Assembly (NCBI GenBank): GCA_022835595.1
Contig: BQUP01000006.1
Location: 186,001-250,000 of the forward strand
Length of the DNA stretch: 64,000 nt
Source: Cystobasidium ongulense
Taxonomy: Eukaryota; Basidiomycota; Cystobasidiomycetes; Cystobasidiales; Cystobasidiaceae
Direction of reading: 5' to 3'
This document shows, in pieces, positions 35,284-47,659 of this stretch. Under the pieces are notes generated by a model. It worked only from the letters and a program-made list of their open reading frames with translations, was not told where the DNA came from and ran no database searches. Each line of letters opens with the position of its first letter. The stretch's first letter is position 1. The position numbers were made by a program, and so were the translations under genes.

Positions 35284-36291
35284 ATGAGCTCCGCTTCATC
35301 ACTTGGGCGCACTGTCGATGCCGTCGCGCTCTCGACGATCACGAGCATGATTAACCCACGGGTCATCCAGACTCTAGCGTCGGGCACGTTATTGTATGCC
35401 TACACTCCATCTCGTTCGAGGTTACATGCTCACTAACATCTTGTTCTCTACCACATCACAGGGGAAGCTGTCTATGGGGAAGCTTCGTCTCTGGCGTAGT
35501 GGCGTACAAGACCCTTCCTCGCCAGGTGATTCCTTTCCGGGGGGATTATTGAACGGCAAGACTGAGCTGATGCTTTGTGTAAATCTCAAGCAATTCGGCA
35601 ATCTCCAAAGCAAGCTCTTTCCTACGTATGTTCAGCTATAGACTGTCCGATGCGGACGATTGGTGGCGTTTTTGACAGACATGCACACAGATACTTTACC
35701 ATTAACAGCTATATCTCGTCTGCCATGCTGGCAAATTGGCAAGTTTACCTTGGTACCTATGGAAAGGTTTAATAGATCTGATACCAGTGCATCTCTTGCA
35801 GGCTGTATTATCATCCCAACACACTCAGTTCGATGGCTAAACTAGAGGGGACAAGATCGGGAAGTGTCTTCAATGGATGGGTACTAGCTGTTGGTGCTCT
35901 TGGAATGTCATTGCTAAATCTCTTAGTTGTAACGCCATGGACGAGCAAGCTCATGTTCAAGCGACATCGATTAGAAAAGCAGGAAGGGAAGAGCTACTCT
36001 GATCCCACTGTAGGTCCTGCATATCACAGATACCGCGAGTGAGGCTCACCGTGATGCTAATTGATGCTAATCCATCTTTTGTATAGGCCTCTGATGAACT
36101 CAAAAGCCTCACTTCCAAATTTGGCATGGCACATGGTGTATCCTCCGTTCTCGTAAGTGGCCTTTCTTTCTCAGCAAGCTCACCGACATCGGTCGTCTCT
36201 TCAATGTGCTGATCCCGCATCATTTCAGAACATGGTCTATTTAGCGGCTATCGTTTATCACACTGCATGGCTGGCCAACTACGGCTTCTAG
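35284..36291 (+). CDS. TMEM205-like multi-span membrane protein
   Basis: Seven exons (35284-35393, 35462-35525, 35591-35625, 35691-35738, 35802-36009, 36087-36152, 36229-36291) join in frame to 197 residues. The core SCLWGSFVSGVVAYKTLPRQ, QFGNLQSKLFPTYF, ISSAMLANWLYYHPN, LLNLLVVTPWTSKLMFKRHR, LEKQEGKSYSDP and KFGMAHGVSSVLN follows the TMEM205 (DUF4149) pattern, with about four hydrophobic spans. Human TMEM205 is linked to secretory-membrane traffic; fungal relatives are uncharacterised. The intron at 35739-35801 begins GCAAGT and ends CAG: only this GC-AG junction gives the frame TGG-CTG-TAT that continues the conserved sequence. Identification of the family is good, function unknown. Confidence 0.8.
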
Positions 36292-37167
36292 ATTCACCCC
36301 TACCGCCTTTGTACATAAAATGCTCCACAGCAATTGATGCATACGGAGAAACTCTGACTACTTCGTGTCGAAGGACCATCTTCGGGTCAGCTGCTGGCCT
36401 TCTCTCTGCGCTTGGAGATGTATAGTCTACGGCTCTCGCTCGCATGCAAAGATAGTCAATATAGCTAACCTTTGCTAAACAGAATCGAAAAAAGTTCAGA
36501 TGTCCATTCGCCAGCTACCCATTTGACCGGAGCTACAATCGGAGCTTCCTCTTCTTCATCAGTCCAGCACTCAGGGCATGCTGCATCTTTTTTTCTTGCT
36601 GCATCGTTCGCATATGCGCCTTGATGCGCGCACGTATTGCTCGTAGTTCGGTGGCAGCGGCGTTTCTCCGCGTTCGCTTGATTTGTCGGTGCAATAAGCA
36701 AAGCTACCATTGCGCTTCAATCTGACCCTTTTCATCGTTGCTTGAATTGTCCTGGGCTGTACCAAACAACCGCTCAGAGGATGATCGACATATTGCAGGC
36801 GTACATTTTGGCAAGCTCGCCCTATACCGTAGAACGACACGTCGAGCCCTGATGGGCCTACCGAATAAGACCGACCTCACGCAATGGTTGGACGTGGATA
36901 TTGCGATGGCAGATGATGTACCGAACAGGTACGAGTGGGAGTAGGCGGTTGCAGCAGCTCGAGGCTGCTCAAGCTTTAGCACAAGCCCGCAGATCAAAGC
37001 ACGACAGAAGCTACTAGAAAGCTGTCAAGCCATATGCGTGAACACGAGGCAGGCTCGTCCTTTTTATTACTGTGATGGATTAAGCTGAACATGAAACTAC
37101 CAGGCGCTGCTACAATACATGAGTGCGTATCGACAGCCCTAGACCCCTACACCTTCCCGAGACCAGA
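36292..37167. other. Unresolved stretch, possible small gene
   Basis: This lies between two convergent genes. Several frames on both strands look partly protein-like, for example plus-strand 36738-36944 ending KTDLTQWLDVDIAMADDVPN, and minus-strand patches MRARAVDYTSPSAERRP (36445 downward) and RAIRARIKAHMRTMQQEKKM (near 36640). I could not build a spliced model with an ATG and consistent phase, and no family is recognised. One small gene probably exists here, but strand and exons are undecided. Confidence 0.3.
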
Positions 37168-39115
37168 CTAATGCTTCTCGGTAAGGGCGAACTTGGAGAC
37201 AACTACAGATCCCTCGACGTAATGAGTGGACACATCCATCTCGTCGAGTTTGACCCATTTAGTCTTCTTGACGATCTTCCAGCCAATGAAAAGAACGATA
37301 AAGAAGCCGATATTGACATACGAGGAGAAGAAGTTGCTAGCTGTGAATGGACTAACGGTTGTCCAGCCAGAGAAGAAGATGATTGGAGCGAAGCAGATCA
37401 CAACAGCCCACGCCATGAAAGGCTGGAAAGCGCGGAAAGGAAGAACGGAGCGTGGTACGCCCTGCCTCTTTAATCCCTTATTGAATCGGATGTTGGCGAC
37501 AGCAATGCCGGTCCAACTGATCTGTGATCCAAGAGTGGTGATGTTGGAGAGCCAATTGAAGACAGTCTCGGCTCCAGAAGACACGTTCAAGAACGCAAGG
37601 AGGGAGAAAAGAGCGGTGAAACCGAGAGCATAAATAGGAACACCATTCTTCATGATCTTGGAGAAGATCTTTGGTGCTTGTCCTTGCTGGGACATCATGA
37701 AGAGGGCTCGGGATGAAGCGAACAGGAACTCGTTACCCGAGGAGAAGGCGGAGGTGAGAACGACGGCGTTGATGATATGGTCGAGAACCTTGACACCAGC
37801 AACCTTGATGACGACGACGAAGGGAGACTGAGCGGCAGTTCCGGAACCCTCGGCGTTGGCCTGGAGAAGGTTGGGATCCGATCTACGGACGCAAAGACCG
37901 ATCATGAGAATAGAGAGAACGTAGAGACCGACGATACGGTAGAAGATTGCGCGGACAGCGGTCCTCATAGTCTTTCGGGGATTCGAAGCTTCAAGGCAGA
38001 TTGAGGCCAATCCTTCCATACCACCGTAAGAGAAAGAGGCTTGAGTAAGGACAGCCCAGAAACCGAGGAATCTATCAATTGAAGAATACGTGAGGGTCAG
38101 GTCAATGAGCGTTTGATTTAGCTCAGTCCAGCATTGGAATAAACGAACCTGGCTTTCGAAGCTGGCTGGATTCCTAAATATTCAGCATTGAAAGGTTCCT
38201 GCTTCCAGTATCTGAAACCACGTCTGTCCTTGTCTGGACCTCCACCAAGATCAATGACCAGGCAGAAGATGATGAGGCCGACGACGGTCATAATCTTGAC
38301 AGCGGCAAACCAGAACTCGAATTCACCAAAGTATTTTGCGCCAGCGACGTTGATGGCAACCATACCAATGAGAAGAACAGCAACGTAGATAGCCAGATGG
38401 TCATCATTGTGATCCCAATATTGAATGACAATGGAAGCGGCGACGATTTCGACAGGAGCAGTCATGGCGGTTTGGAACCAGAATTGCCATCCCATAGCGA
38501 AACCAGCAGCAGGATCGATGTATCGAGAGGCGAATTCGATAAAACCACCAGCACCTTGAGAAAAAGGACAAAACAGGTCAGACTCGCGGTGGCGAAGGTT
38601 TTGGTTGTGACGGCTTACTTGGATCGTAAACCATCATTTCACCGAGAGAGTACATCATGCAACCAACGAGAAGACCAACGAAAGTATAACCAATAAGAGC
38701 ACCGACGGGACCACCATTTGAGATAGCTTTTCCGGATCCCTGACAAGATTGGCGCATGAAATCAGCTACTGCACTTCTTCAAGGAGTCGATAAAGTCGAA
38801 TTCGACTCACGAGGAAAAGACCAGTTCCGATTGTACCAGCGATAGCAATCATGGAGACATGACGACCTTTGAGTGCACGATGCAAGCTACAAACCGAAAG
38901 CAAACAAGAATGAAGGGGGAAAGTTCGTCAGAGACGCATTTCAACACCGGAGTCAGGAGAGCATGATGCAGAGCTTACTGTGGATCCGCTGTGGAAGCGT
39001 CCTGGACGGTGCTCTCAGTGATCTCCTCACCCGGCTCTCCGAGCTTGGAGTTCTTCTTCTCGATATCACCACCATCATTCGGATAGCCGGAGGAGATAGG
39101 GTATTCCGTAGCCAT
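37168..39115 (-). CDS. Amino-acid permease, AAT/YAT family (GAP1-like)
   Basis: This is a plasma-membrane importer of amino acids with proton symport and 12 spans. Exons 38979-39115, 38811-38886, 38619-38739, 38149-38554 and 37168-38071 join in frame to 547 residues. The first span carries GTIGTGLFLGSGKAISNGG, the family signature for substrate binding; later landmarks are VGCMMYSLGEMMVYDPSAGG, FASRYIDPAAGFAMGWQFWF, SFSYGGMEGLASICLEASNP and SSRALFMMSQQGQAPKIFSK. The cytosolic N-terminus has Lys residues (GGDIEKKNSK) of the kind that are ubiquitinated in yeast permeases. The intron after SKAR uses a GTTCGT donor. GATAAG-type sites upstream fit nitrogen control. The substrate cannot be read from sequence. 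Confidence 0.9.
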
Positions 39116-40588
39116 GATGACCGGAGGCGAGTAGTAGGTGGTACTTGGGCTTTTGGGCTTTTTGGACTGTGGAAAGCGAAGGAAAGAGAGGAGGTCGGGT
39201 GATGGGGATGGTATAATTTACGAAGAAGACGAGATGAAAGAGAGGGCGTGACCACAAGTGCAGGGTCTCGAATAATTTCATCTTGGACCCGGGAGTTGCA
39301 ATCGCCCAACTTATCGCCCAAGAAGGACACTTTTTTGTGGAGTTTCTGGCTATCCTCGCTCATCTCGCAGCTAGTTTGCCTCCCGCGTGTAAGGTCATTA
39401 GGTGTCATTGGGCTATTTTTGGATTCCGATGGTCTGGATTCAATCGGTTTCGCTTGAACCGCGTGCAACGAGGAAAGATAAGGCAAAATTGCATGCGGGG
39501 TAAGACGACTTACCGATACTACCGGTTATGCTATACCGTAAGCTGGTGACAATCTTCGCACGAAGAAGTGCAAGCTTCCACCAGCAAGAAGTGTGCGTCC
39601 ATCCGCGCTGGCGTCAAGGCAATTCGTGCACGTGATCAAGGCATTGCATGATGCAGCGAGCCCATGGACCCCCATTGCAAGCGTTGAGTATCGTTGTATA
39701 TCAGATGGGCACGACTTCCACTACTGATACTGTATCCTGTCCATTACTTGCAAGCGCTGTGACCGTACTCGCTGCGGTAAATAATACTAATTTACCAGAA
39801 AGATCCCGGCTAAGTCGAGCAAACTCAGAGCGGTTCCCAGTCAGATCGATCCACCGATAGCACGCGATAACGTATCACGAAAGAGACAAGACAGTTTCTT
39901 CGAGTTTCTGTCTGGCAATTAATACATTGCACATGTAAGTAAATGTGCAGTATCTAGGCCTAGTAGGCCTAGTAGGCCTAGCCTCGCCGATAACGACATT
40001 CTATCTTTCAAATTTCATGAAACAGGGTCTTCGGTGCAAAGCAGTTCGACTTGCAGGTGCCGTAACGCAGAATTTTCTGTTGCAGGTTGACTGCTCCGGC
40101 CACCATATTCCTGCTCAAAATCTTCGAGGTCACGCATGGGGGCTTATAAGTCAGCTAACGGATAGGCTACACTTCATTCCGCCGGGCATCATTAAAAAAA
40201 TGGAATCTCCAACGAAAACGGTTCCAAGGGACGCTTGCGCTGCGTACCCCGCAATAGCTATGGTGGAGCGACCATCTCTGAGAAAGAGCTCGCAGCGTCG
40301 TGCTGCCTAAACCTGCCCATCTGCTTGGGTCCTGCGACTCACAGGGGGCTTCAGTTCACTGATCGGCCTTTTTCCCAAACTTCGCAACTTTACGCAGCTC
40401 GTCAGTAGTAGTAGAGTGCTCCCGCAGACAAGACTGCAATACACTATTGCAAAGGTGTTCTGCCGACAAACACTACAAGCGATGGCACTGAGGCTGCAAT
40501 ATGGCTGGGAGTACAATGCGATACGATTCAAGCTCTAATGTTGCAATAGCAAATATGGTGATACAGGATGGATTGGTTGGAAGTCCAC
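39116..40588. other. Intergenic region, 1.5 kb, with a short tandem repeat
   Basis: This holds the upstream region of the permease and the 3' flank of the ABC gene. At about 39954-39982 the 10-nt unit CCTAGTAGGC is repeated about three times, giving overlapping copies of the palindrome CTAGGCCTAG or its near relatives. A plus-strand frame at 39945-40310 has no motifs and I do not call it a gene. Confidence 0.5.
39310..39482. promoter_or_regulatory. Two GATA-factor-type sites upstream of the permease
   Basis: CTTATC at 39310-39315 and GATAAG at 39477-39482 lie 195 and 362 nt upstream of the permease start. GATAAG is the core bound by fungal nitrogen GATA regulators, and amino-acid permeases are common targets. 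Six-base sites arise often by chance, so this is only suggestive. Confidence 0.25.
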
Positions 40589-43500
40589 TCAATCTTTCGG
40601 TGCAGGGAATTTCTCGGGGCAGAAGCTAGACTGTGAAGATGCCTCGAAGCCTGAATCATCACTCTCATCATCCTTCTCGTCTTCTCCAAGAGCACCCTCC
40701 ATAGTCTTGTGTTCTTCAAGCTCGTCCTCGTGGATCTCTTCGATCCTAGCAAAGGACTCGGGTGATTTTCCAGCCTGACCGTCTTGCCCGTGAAGCCAGG
40801 AGAAGTGTACCGCCATAGGGAGTCGAGGATCTTCAGGAGTTCCTGCTTCCGAGACTTGACCTTCCACTTCTTCTACCCCGCTGCGTTCGTCATCGGCGAA
40901 TTCTGCTTCTAGATCAAGAGCGTTGTCCGCATCCTCCTCATCATCGACCTTAGTCTCCTCTTCTTCCTCGTCGCCAGAATCGCTGCCATTCTGCGCACCT
41001 CCGAGAGTAGCGGCATAGAATTCACGGTACTTGGAGTCAGGCCTAGAGAGGAGATCTTCATGAGTGCCGGATTCGAGGTTAGTGCTATCCTCAAATAGAA
41101 TGACTTGGTCGGCTTTGAGACATGCAGATAGATCGTGAGTAACATGAATAACGGTACATTGACCGCGCAGGGATTCAATTTGGTCAAAGACAGCTCTTGA
41201 AGCAATAGGGTCAAGTTTGGCAGTCGGCTCATCAAATATTCTGATTCAGTCAAACGCAGATTCAGCACGAGTGGACCGACTGCTGGGGAAAAAGCATGGC
41301 GTGTTTTAGCATACCTGAGATCAGCGGATTTCTTCATGAGCGCACGTGCAAAGACCAGTTTCGACCATTCACCGGGAGAGAAAGCACAATCTTTCTTCTT
41401 CTGTCTTCCCGATCCGATGACTTCATCGTCGTAATCCTCATCTCTCTCGATATCCTGCTCAATTTTGATGTCGTAGGCGGCCTCCCAAGGGTCGTAACCA
41501 CCAGTCTTAGTTTCTTGAATGTATTCTCTCAAGAGGCTCTGGGGCGTGTCATCGGCTGGGTATGGTCCTAAGCGAGCGTCGAGACCTTTAGGAAATTTGG
41601 CAATGATCTTATCTGCCCCAGTGATCTGCAAACATTCCTGCATTCTCTCTTCATCATTTGACACGGTGATATCACCCGTGTGTAGCCATTCGCGAAGGGT
41701 AAAATTGACAGGATATGTCTGTTGGAACTGGCAGCTAATGTGGGAGTAAAGCTCTTTCGGATCGTACTGCTTGGCGTCTACACCGTCTGTTAATATTATC
41801 ATCAGCACTTACCTAGCTTGACCGTATATAAGTTTCCGAGAACTTACTTATCAGTACTGTGCCACCAGTGGGATCAACAATGCGAGCCATAAGGTTTATC
41901 AAAGTACTTTTGCCGGCGCCGTTATAGCCCACGATGCAAACAAGACTACCGGGTTTGATGCAGAAGTTGACCTTTGACAAGGCGTGCTTATCAGAATCCG
42001 GATATTGATATTCGACATCACGGAATTCGATTGACATCTATAATTGAAAGGTCGGGTCAGATTAGAGCAGACAAACTCAATGGTGCATATACTCCAGCAA
42101 ACCTACCCCGGCGACCCCTTCACCGTCTTCGGTCATCTTCAAGACTTGCCGTTCGTATTTCATTGGTACATCTGGCACTTTCATCTGGGGTTTGAGATCT
42201 AATACTCTGTAGTATTGGAGAAGTTCCGAGCAGTGTTGTCTTGAGAAATAGTAGATGAAGCAGTAGGACAAGGACAATATCAGCGGTAATTCAAATTGTA
42301 CAGCTAAAGATTCCAGGTGGAACCTACCGGACGTCGTCGAGAACAAAGAAGAAATGACCCACTTCATCCGCAAGCGATGAAGTCGCAGTTTCAATGAAAG
42401 TGAGCATATCAGTCGTGAGATTCCCTTTAAAGGCATTAGAGAAACCGTTGCGGGCTGCCGAACGTCTAGCCGATGCTCTGAGGGCGAATAAAGCGTAGAT
42501 CGCAGGGGTAGAGAAACTGTTCAAATATGTAGTTGCTGTTTTCAAGCCTGATGATGCTTTCATACGAGATGTCCATAGATCACCCATTCTTGCATCTGCC
42601 TTCTTGTATTCTTCGTGGAGATAGCCTGGCAGACCGAGGAGATTGTCCTCCGGTAGGCGTTTCTCCGCTTCTGTCCAGAGGTTGTCCATGCGGTGAAAGT
42701 CTTGATTAGTAACGCCAGAATAAACGCCTGAATCTGTTTGTCCGAACACCCAGTCAGTGACCGTAGAGCAAGTGAGGATGCGGAAAGAATAAACGCTTAC
42801 CTCCCAAGAACAACCACTGTGCTGATTTAACGAAATTGGCAACCAAGCCAATAACGAAGAGATCCGCATTCTCCTTTGTCAAGCTTCGTCTCAGATATTC
42901 AGTCTGTGTAATAACGCCAGCTAATGTAGTGAATACTTTAATCATATCAGCTACGACATTGAATGCTCTGTCTGAACCTGTTTTTACTGTTCTTGCTGCT
43001 TCTGAGATTAGCTTGTCGTTCTTTGGGTCGGTAGCGGCTGGGTAATCTAGTTGTGCCATTACCCCGAGTAAACGCGAGGTCAACATCGCTCCGAATTTGC
43101 GTTCTAGAATGCCTGTGTTTCTGGCACTGATGTCAAGTATGAAGGTGCGCTTCATCAGCTCGACTCAGATTAAAAGTCAGTTAGAACACAACTTACAAAA
43201 AGAACTGAACTGATCTAGAACCAGTACTCAGGAATCCAGCGAGCATGACAAATAAGGATAATTTCATCTTATCCACCTGACCAGTTTCGACAGCTTTTTC
43301 GACTATATGTCTCATTTTTGCTGATGCCCATAACCTAGCTAAAGGGACTTGAGATTGTACTAGCTTGTAAATTAATAAAATGCACATTCTCCATGGAGCT
43401 AGAAGGAAGGACTCTTTCGCGTATCTGAATAGTAAAGGCAGCCATTTGTCGCTCTGTAACAGCCACCTGCGGGAAGGGTCCAAACACCGTCAGCAAGCTC

Positions 43501-43838
43501 GTGCTGTGTAAGCGGTGTCGGGATAGCTAGCAAAGAGCATACCTTGCAATACGAGCAGGGAAAGTACGACTCCTACCAGTTCTCTGCACTCTCGTGATGA
43601 CGGTGAAGACTCCCTCCTGATGAATAGAAAAACCAGGAACAGCAAGTGCTTCAATTTGTCTTTCTAGCTCTTCTTCTTCTGGTGACCCTGCCTCTTTCTT
43701 GCTTTTTTCGCTCGAGGGAGTCTCTGGTATAGGATCGCCTTTTTGAGAGGATGTGGAGGGAGTAGGAGCGGATGAATGGGCTACTGCTGCTGGATCCAGG
43801 GCTGGAGTGACCAGAGGTAGATCGGCTATGCTGACCAT
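40589..43838 (-). CDS. ABC half transporter with an unusual signature motif and acidic C-terminus
   Basis: Eight exons (43543-43838, 43197-43466, 42801-43126, 42328-42733, 42107-42239, 41848-42037, 41315-41786, 40589-41240) join in frame to 914 residues. An N-terminal P/S/E-rich region leads to one membrane domain (about residues 100-420) with modest hydrophobicity. The nucleotide-binding domain starts near 478: Walker A GYNGAGKST (about 514), a Q-loop in SCQFQQTYPVNFTLREWL, Walker B and D-loop LRIFDEPTAKLDP, and the switch His in VIHVTHD. The signature is FSPGEWSKL instead of LSGGQ, like the divergent EWQK form seen in some bacterial exporters. An acidic insertion (IEQDIERDEDYDDEV) precedes it. 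The last 150 residues are strongly acidic. Membrane location and substrate are unknown. Confidence 0.8.
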
Positions 43839-44655
43839 GTCTGAGGGGTATTGAGCGATGACTAGAAGCGTCTAGTAAGGGGAAATGAGTGGATAGTAGG
43901 TAGTGAAGTTGTCGATACGGTCTATTTAGCGTTTTAAATGATGGAAATGGCCTTTCAAGAGGTGGTGTTGGAACAAGCAGAACCAAGAGGCTCCTCTTTA
44001 AAAGTGTCGAGACAACGACTAGAATGAAGCTACCATGAATCTAACCTTTGTCAGTCGCGCTGTGCCCGCATTGCTAGCCATGTAGGGTTGTTCGGAGACC
44101 ATCAGAACGGGCGACGTCCGCCGCAGGTGGCAACGTAAATTGGACTATCTCTCCAGGATAAAGGTGAACAAGGAAATTGAGATAGTCAGTGTCAGTAAGC
44201 GCGACCGCTTGCTATTGCATCATCTGCCCCTTGATGGCTGGACTGTTTTCAAACTTATCCGGTGTGTAAGGATTATGGAGATGCTTCACCTCAGCTCATC
44301 TTGGCCGTGCAGGCTGCTGAGGCCGTCGAGGGACGCGTGTAGCCAGATCGCATCAATGGAATTGGTCAGTATGCTCCATGATAGTGTAATACAAGACTGG
44401 TAGTCGGCATAGAAGAAGTAAGAGAGTGGCGCCAGCCTGCACGCACACGGAAAATCGCGGATCGCCCAGTCTCTGCCGGCCAGCTGTGATTCCGGCGATT
44501 TCCGTGCGGCTGACCTGCGCGCCACCGGCCAATCGCGCGCAGCCAGAAAGCAGCAGCGAGCGCAATCGGGCCAGCTGGAAAGTCAACGACGACCGCGAAT
44601 TGCGAGCATCATCATCAGCCAGCTTCCAACTGCAACCATCTCACAAGTCACAACA
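43839..44655. other. Divergent promoter region
   Basis: This interval separates the ABC transporter start (minus) from the succinate dehydrogenase start (plus). No gene is supported; the open frames near 44350-44650 run through the 5' leader of the latter. Confidence 0.5.
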
Positions 44656-45891
44656 ATGGCATCCCTCGCCGTCCCATCCATCCTCCGCTCTTCAGTCAGA
44701 CGCGCTGCTCAGGTCAGTCAAGCGACTGGTCGGATGCCAGATCTCGATGGTGCCGGTCCAGTGTCGCTCCAGCCTTGGTGCGACAGGCTGTGTGCAGACA
44801 TTGGCGGTTGACCATCGCGGTGCATCCTGTACCTTGGACTCAATGACTGACCTTTTGTCGCTCCCTCCCAGCCCGCCCTGCGAGCATGCCTCTCCACCAG
44901 CGCTCCCAGATCGTTGGCAACTCCAGTCGATGAGAAGCCCAAGAACCTCAAGACTTTCTCGATTTACCGATGGGTGAGTGTCGACTGCCTTGTCTGTATG
45001 CCGTGCTTGAGTTGCAAGTCCTGATCCTCTTCTCGCTGGCTCTCGCAATTACAGAACCCAGACAAGCCAACCGAGAAGCCCATAATGCAAAACTACAACC
45101 TTGACCTATCGACATGCGGTCCTATGGTCTTGGACGCTCTAATCAAGATAAAGAATGATATCGATCCTACACTTACATTCAGGTCAGTCCAGAACACTCT
45201 CAAGCCGACCTGTAGTACTCCATGCTGACTGCCTTACCTCTCCAGACGATCGTGCCGAGAGGGAATTTGTGGATCGTGCGCCATGAACATTGACGGACAG
45301 AACACATTAGCCTGCTTGAAGCGCATCAACACCCAAGGTCCCAAGCCAGTCAAGATCTACCCCCTCCCCCATAGTGCGTTCTATCCTCTCTTGACAAGCC
45401 AGTGGCAGAACAGTCGAGCATCCGGGCTCTTCCGCCACCCAACTTGAAATACTAACATTCATATGTGCACTGTAGTGTTCATCGTCAAGGATCTCGTACC
45501 AGACATGACCCAATTCTACAAACAATACAAGTCAATCCAGCCTTATCTTCAATCTGACGCGCCAGAGGGCAGAGAGCACCTCCAATCGCAAGCAGACCGA
45601 AAGAAGTTGGATGGAATGTACGAATGCATTCTTTGCGCTTGCTGTTCGACTTCATGCCCTTCATACTGGTGGAATCAAGATGAATACCTAGGACCTGCTA
45701 CTCTTATGCAAGCTTACAGATGGATTGCAGATTCAAGAGACACCAAATCCGAAGAGAGAATGGCAAAATTACAAAATGATCTATCACTTTATCGATGCCA
45801 CACTATTTTCAACTGCACAAAGACTTGCCCTAAGGGCTTGAATCCCGCAAAGGCAATCTCCGCAATCAAGGCTGAGATGGCCATGTCATAA
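44656..45891 (+). CDS. SDH2: Succinate dehydrogenase iron-sulfur subunit (complex II, SDH2/SdhB)
   Basis: This is the electron-transfer subunit of mitochondrial complex II, passing electrons from the FAD subunit to ubiquinone. Five exons, 44656-44712, 44872-44973, 45055-45182, 45246-45373 and 45476-45891, join to 276 residues. The presequence ([19 protein letters not shown]) is basic. The 2Fe-2S ligands lie in [15 protein letters not shown] and the following Cys of ACLKR; the 4Fe-4S and 3Fe-4S ligands in [51 protein letters not shown] includes the quinone-site residues (Pro, Ser, Trp) targeted by carboxamide fungicides in this family, and the conserved His in YRCHTIFNC is the wild-type form. 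All key residues are present. Confidence 0.97.
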
Positions 45892-46565
45892 ACTCGTCAG
45901 TTTGAAGATCGATGCTCGTTAGCACATTCCTTCCTTTGTACAGCAGGTCCTTCGATACATATATGTGAAGTAGTACACGATGCAGCCATTCCATTTTTTC
46001 TGGAGGCAATCGCAATTGTTTTGTGTTTGTATGCAATACACTGTCAGATTCACAACTGCATTTCGTTGCCTTTTGTCAGTTAACGCATTGTCTGGGTTCA
46101 CCAGTGGAATGGGCCGATTGATTTACAAAAATCTTGCTCACTTTGACATTAGCAGGATCACTGCTGGTCATAGGAATGTCGTGAACATTCATTGGCTCAG
46201 CTAGCGCTCGCTGCACAGGCATAAGTTAGAATGCAAATAGGGCGACGAGAGCTACTGATTTATCCGATAAAATGTTAATAAATACAAAAGGATGTTGTAG
46301 ATCTAAAAACAACATTATCTATGAGAACAGAAAGAAAACTTCTATGGTACCTATGTGTGTAAAATGACTCTATGAAACGATATGCAGATTGGATGATGAA
46401 CGGAAGGATATGAGATGGTGGTATAGCAGGAAAGGCGAAAAAGGTCTCTTGGAGTGAAACGAAAGGGGTAGATGTAAGGTATAGATGTCCAATTGACAAA
46501 TGTGACCGGGACTGGCCACAAGAAATGACCTGCTTTCTGGAAGAATCACAGTTCTGTAAAACATT
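45892..46565. other. Convergent intergenic region
   Basis: This interval holds the 3' ends of the SDH2-like gene (plus) and the BTB gene (minus). It is AT-richer than the coding DNA. No gene is seen. Confidence 0.5.
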
Positions 46566-47659
46566 TTACGAAAGTAATCCCAATTCCTCTGCCATTTTAG
46601 AACATTTTTCACAAGTTCTAAACCCCAAAGGTTCTTCTTCTCCAATATCACTATTATGATTCCCTTCTAAATTTGAGCTTTTAGCTTGAATTAATGATTC
46701 CATATGCGATTTATGTAAATTTTCATGAAAATAATAACATTTTCCTCTCGCTTGTCTCCAAGCGTATGTGAATATTAGATTGTTTTGTTTTTGTTGTTTT
46801 TGCATGTGCATTCTCCACTGTTATTCAGACATCATTTGATGTCACACACATAAGCGAAAGGGAAGAAGAACGGTGAGCCCAGAGTGTCTCAACGGTTGCA
46901 CGCGTAAAGTCGCTTGGTGGCGAATCCGTAAACTTACAAGCTTATCAAGTGAACGAGGATCTAGTAGATCAATCTCTTCTGTTGCGAATTGCATAATATC
47001 CCCTTTTACAGTTAATCGTAATGCTTCATTTGCTATGTCCGCTTTGTCCAAGGTACTGCAACGTGCCCAGAGTATGAACGCTTGATTGACCGGCAGGGTA
47101 GGGAGCATTCGTCTAGACCATAAAAGCAAGTCAGTATTGGAATAGCTAGACTCGATGGCCATGAGTGTTAACGAGTATGGGCTCACCTTATACGCGCAGT
47201 GTAGATATGCTCGACCAGCGACATGCCATATTTTAACGATGCTTCGAGGGCTTTGAGCACATCTTCAAATGACATTGCGTCAACGTCGGGATATTCATCA
47301 TAGAAAAAAGGTAGTACTAATTCTAAAGTTCTAGCATCCTCAGTGAGAGTAATAATTGGTATTTCCTCATTTCTATAGTAATATTGTTCTCTAGATGATT
47401 GTGATAAACTACCAATTTCAAACATGTCTTCAAAAACTGAACTTCCAGCCAGTCGCGCTTTATGAGTTTTGAAATCGACTCCATCACTCGTCCGAATTAT
47501 TAGATCGCTACTTGACCAGTATTTATCGAAGCGAGGTGATAGTGTTCCTCCTGTTGAAGCTACTTGCAGATTATCGTCATTGCTGGCTGACAGCGAGATG
47601 GAATCATCGCTGCTGCTCGTTGTCGCCGAGTCGAATGACCCTGCTGGTGATAAGGACAT
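46566..47659 (-). CDS. BTB/POZ domain protein
   Basis: Exons 47187-47659, 46938-47112 and 46566-46817 join in frame to 299 residues. After a Ser-rich start, RFDKYWSSSDLIIRTSDGVD, FKTHKARLAGSSVFEDMFEI and IITLTEDARTLELVLPFFY form a BTB fold of the basidiomycete type: D-L-I-I-R-T-x-D, then F-x-x-H-x-x-x-L, then a late helical part, KALEASLKYGMSLVEHIYTA. ADIANEALRLTVKGDI continues the helical tail. Such proteins are numerous in basidiomycetes and often act as adaptors for cullin-3 ligases or in transcription, but no partner domain is present here. A C-terminal CEKCSKMAEELGL motif is not recognised. Confidence 0.75.

Noticed and set aside
43127-43196. Apparent phase clash between the second and third exons of the ABC gene
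   Set aside because: The acceptor is GACATCAG at 43127, not the earlier GATGAAG; the joined frame then closes for the whole 914 residues.
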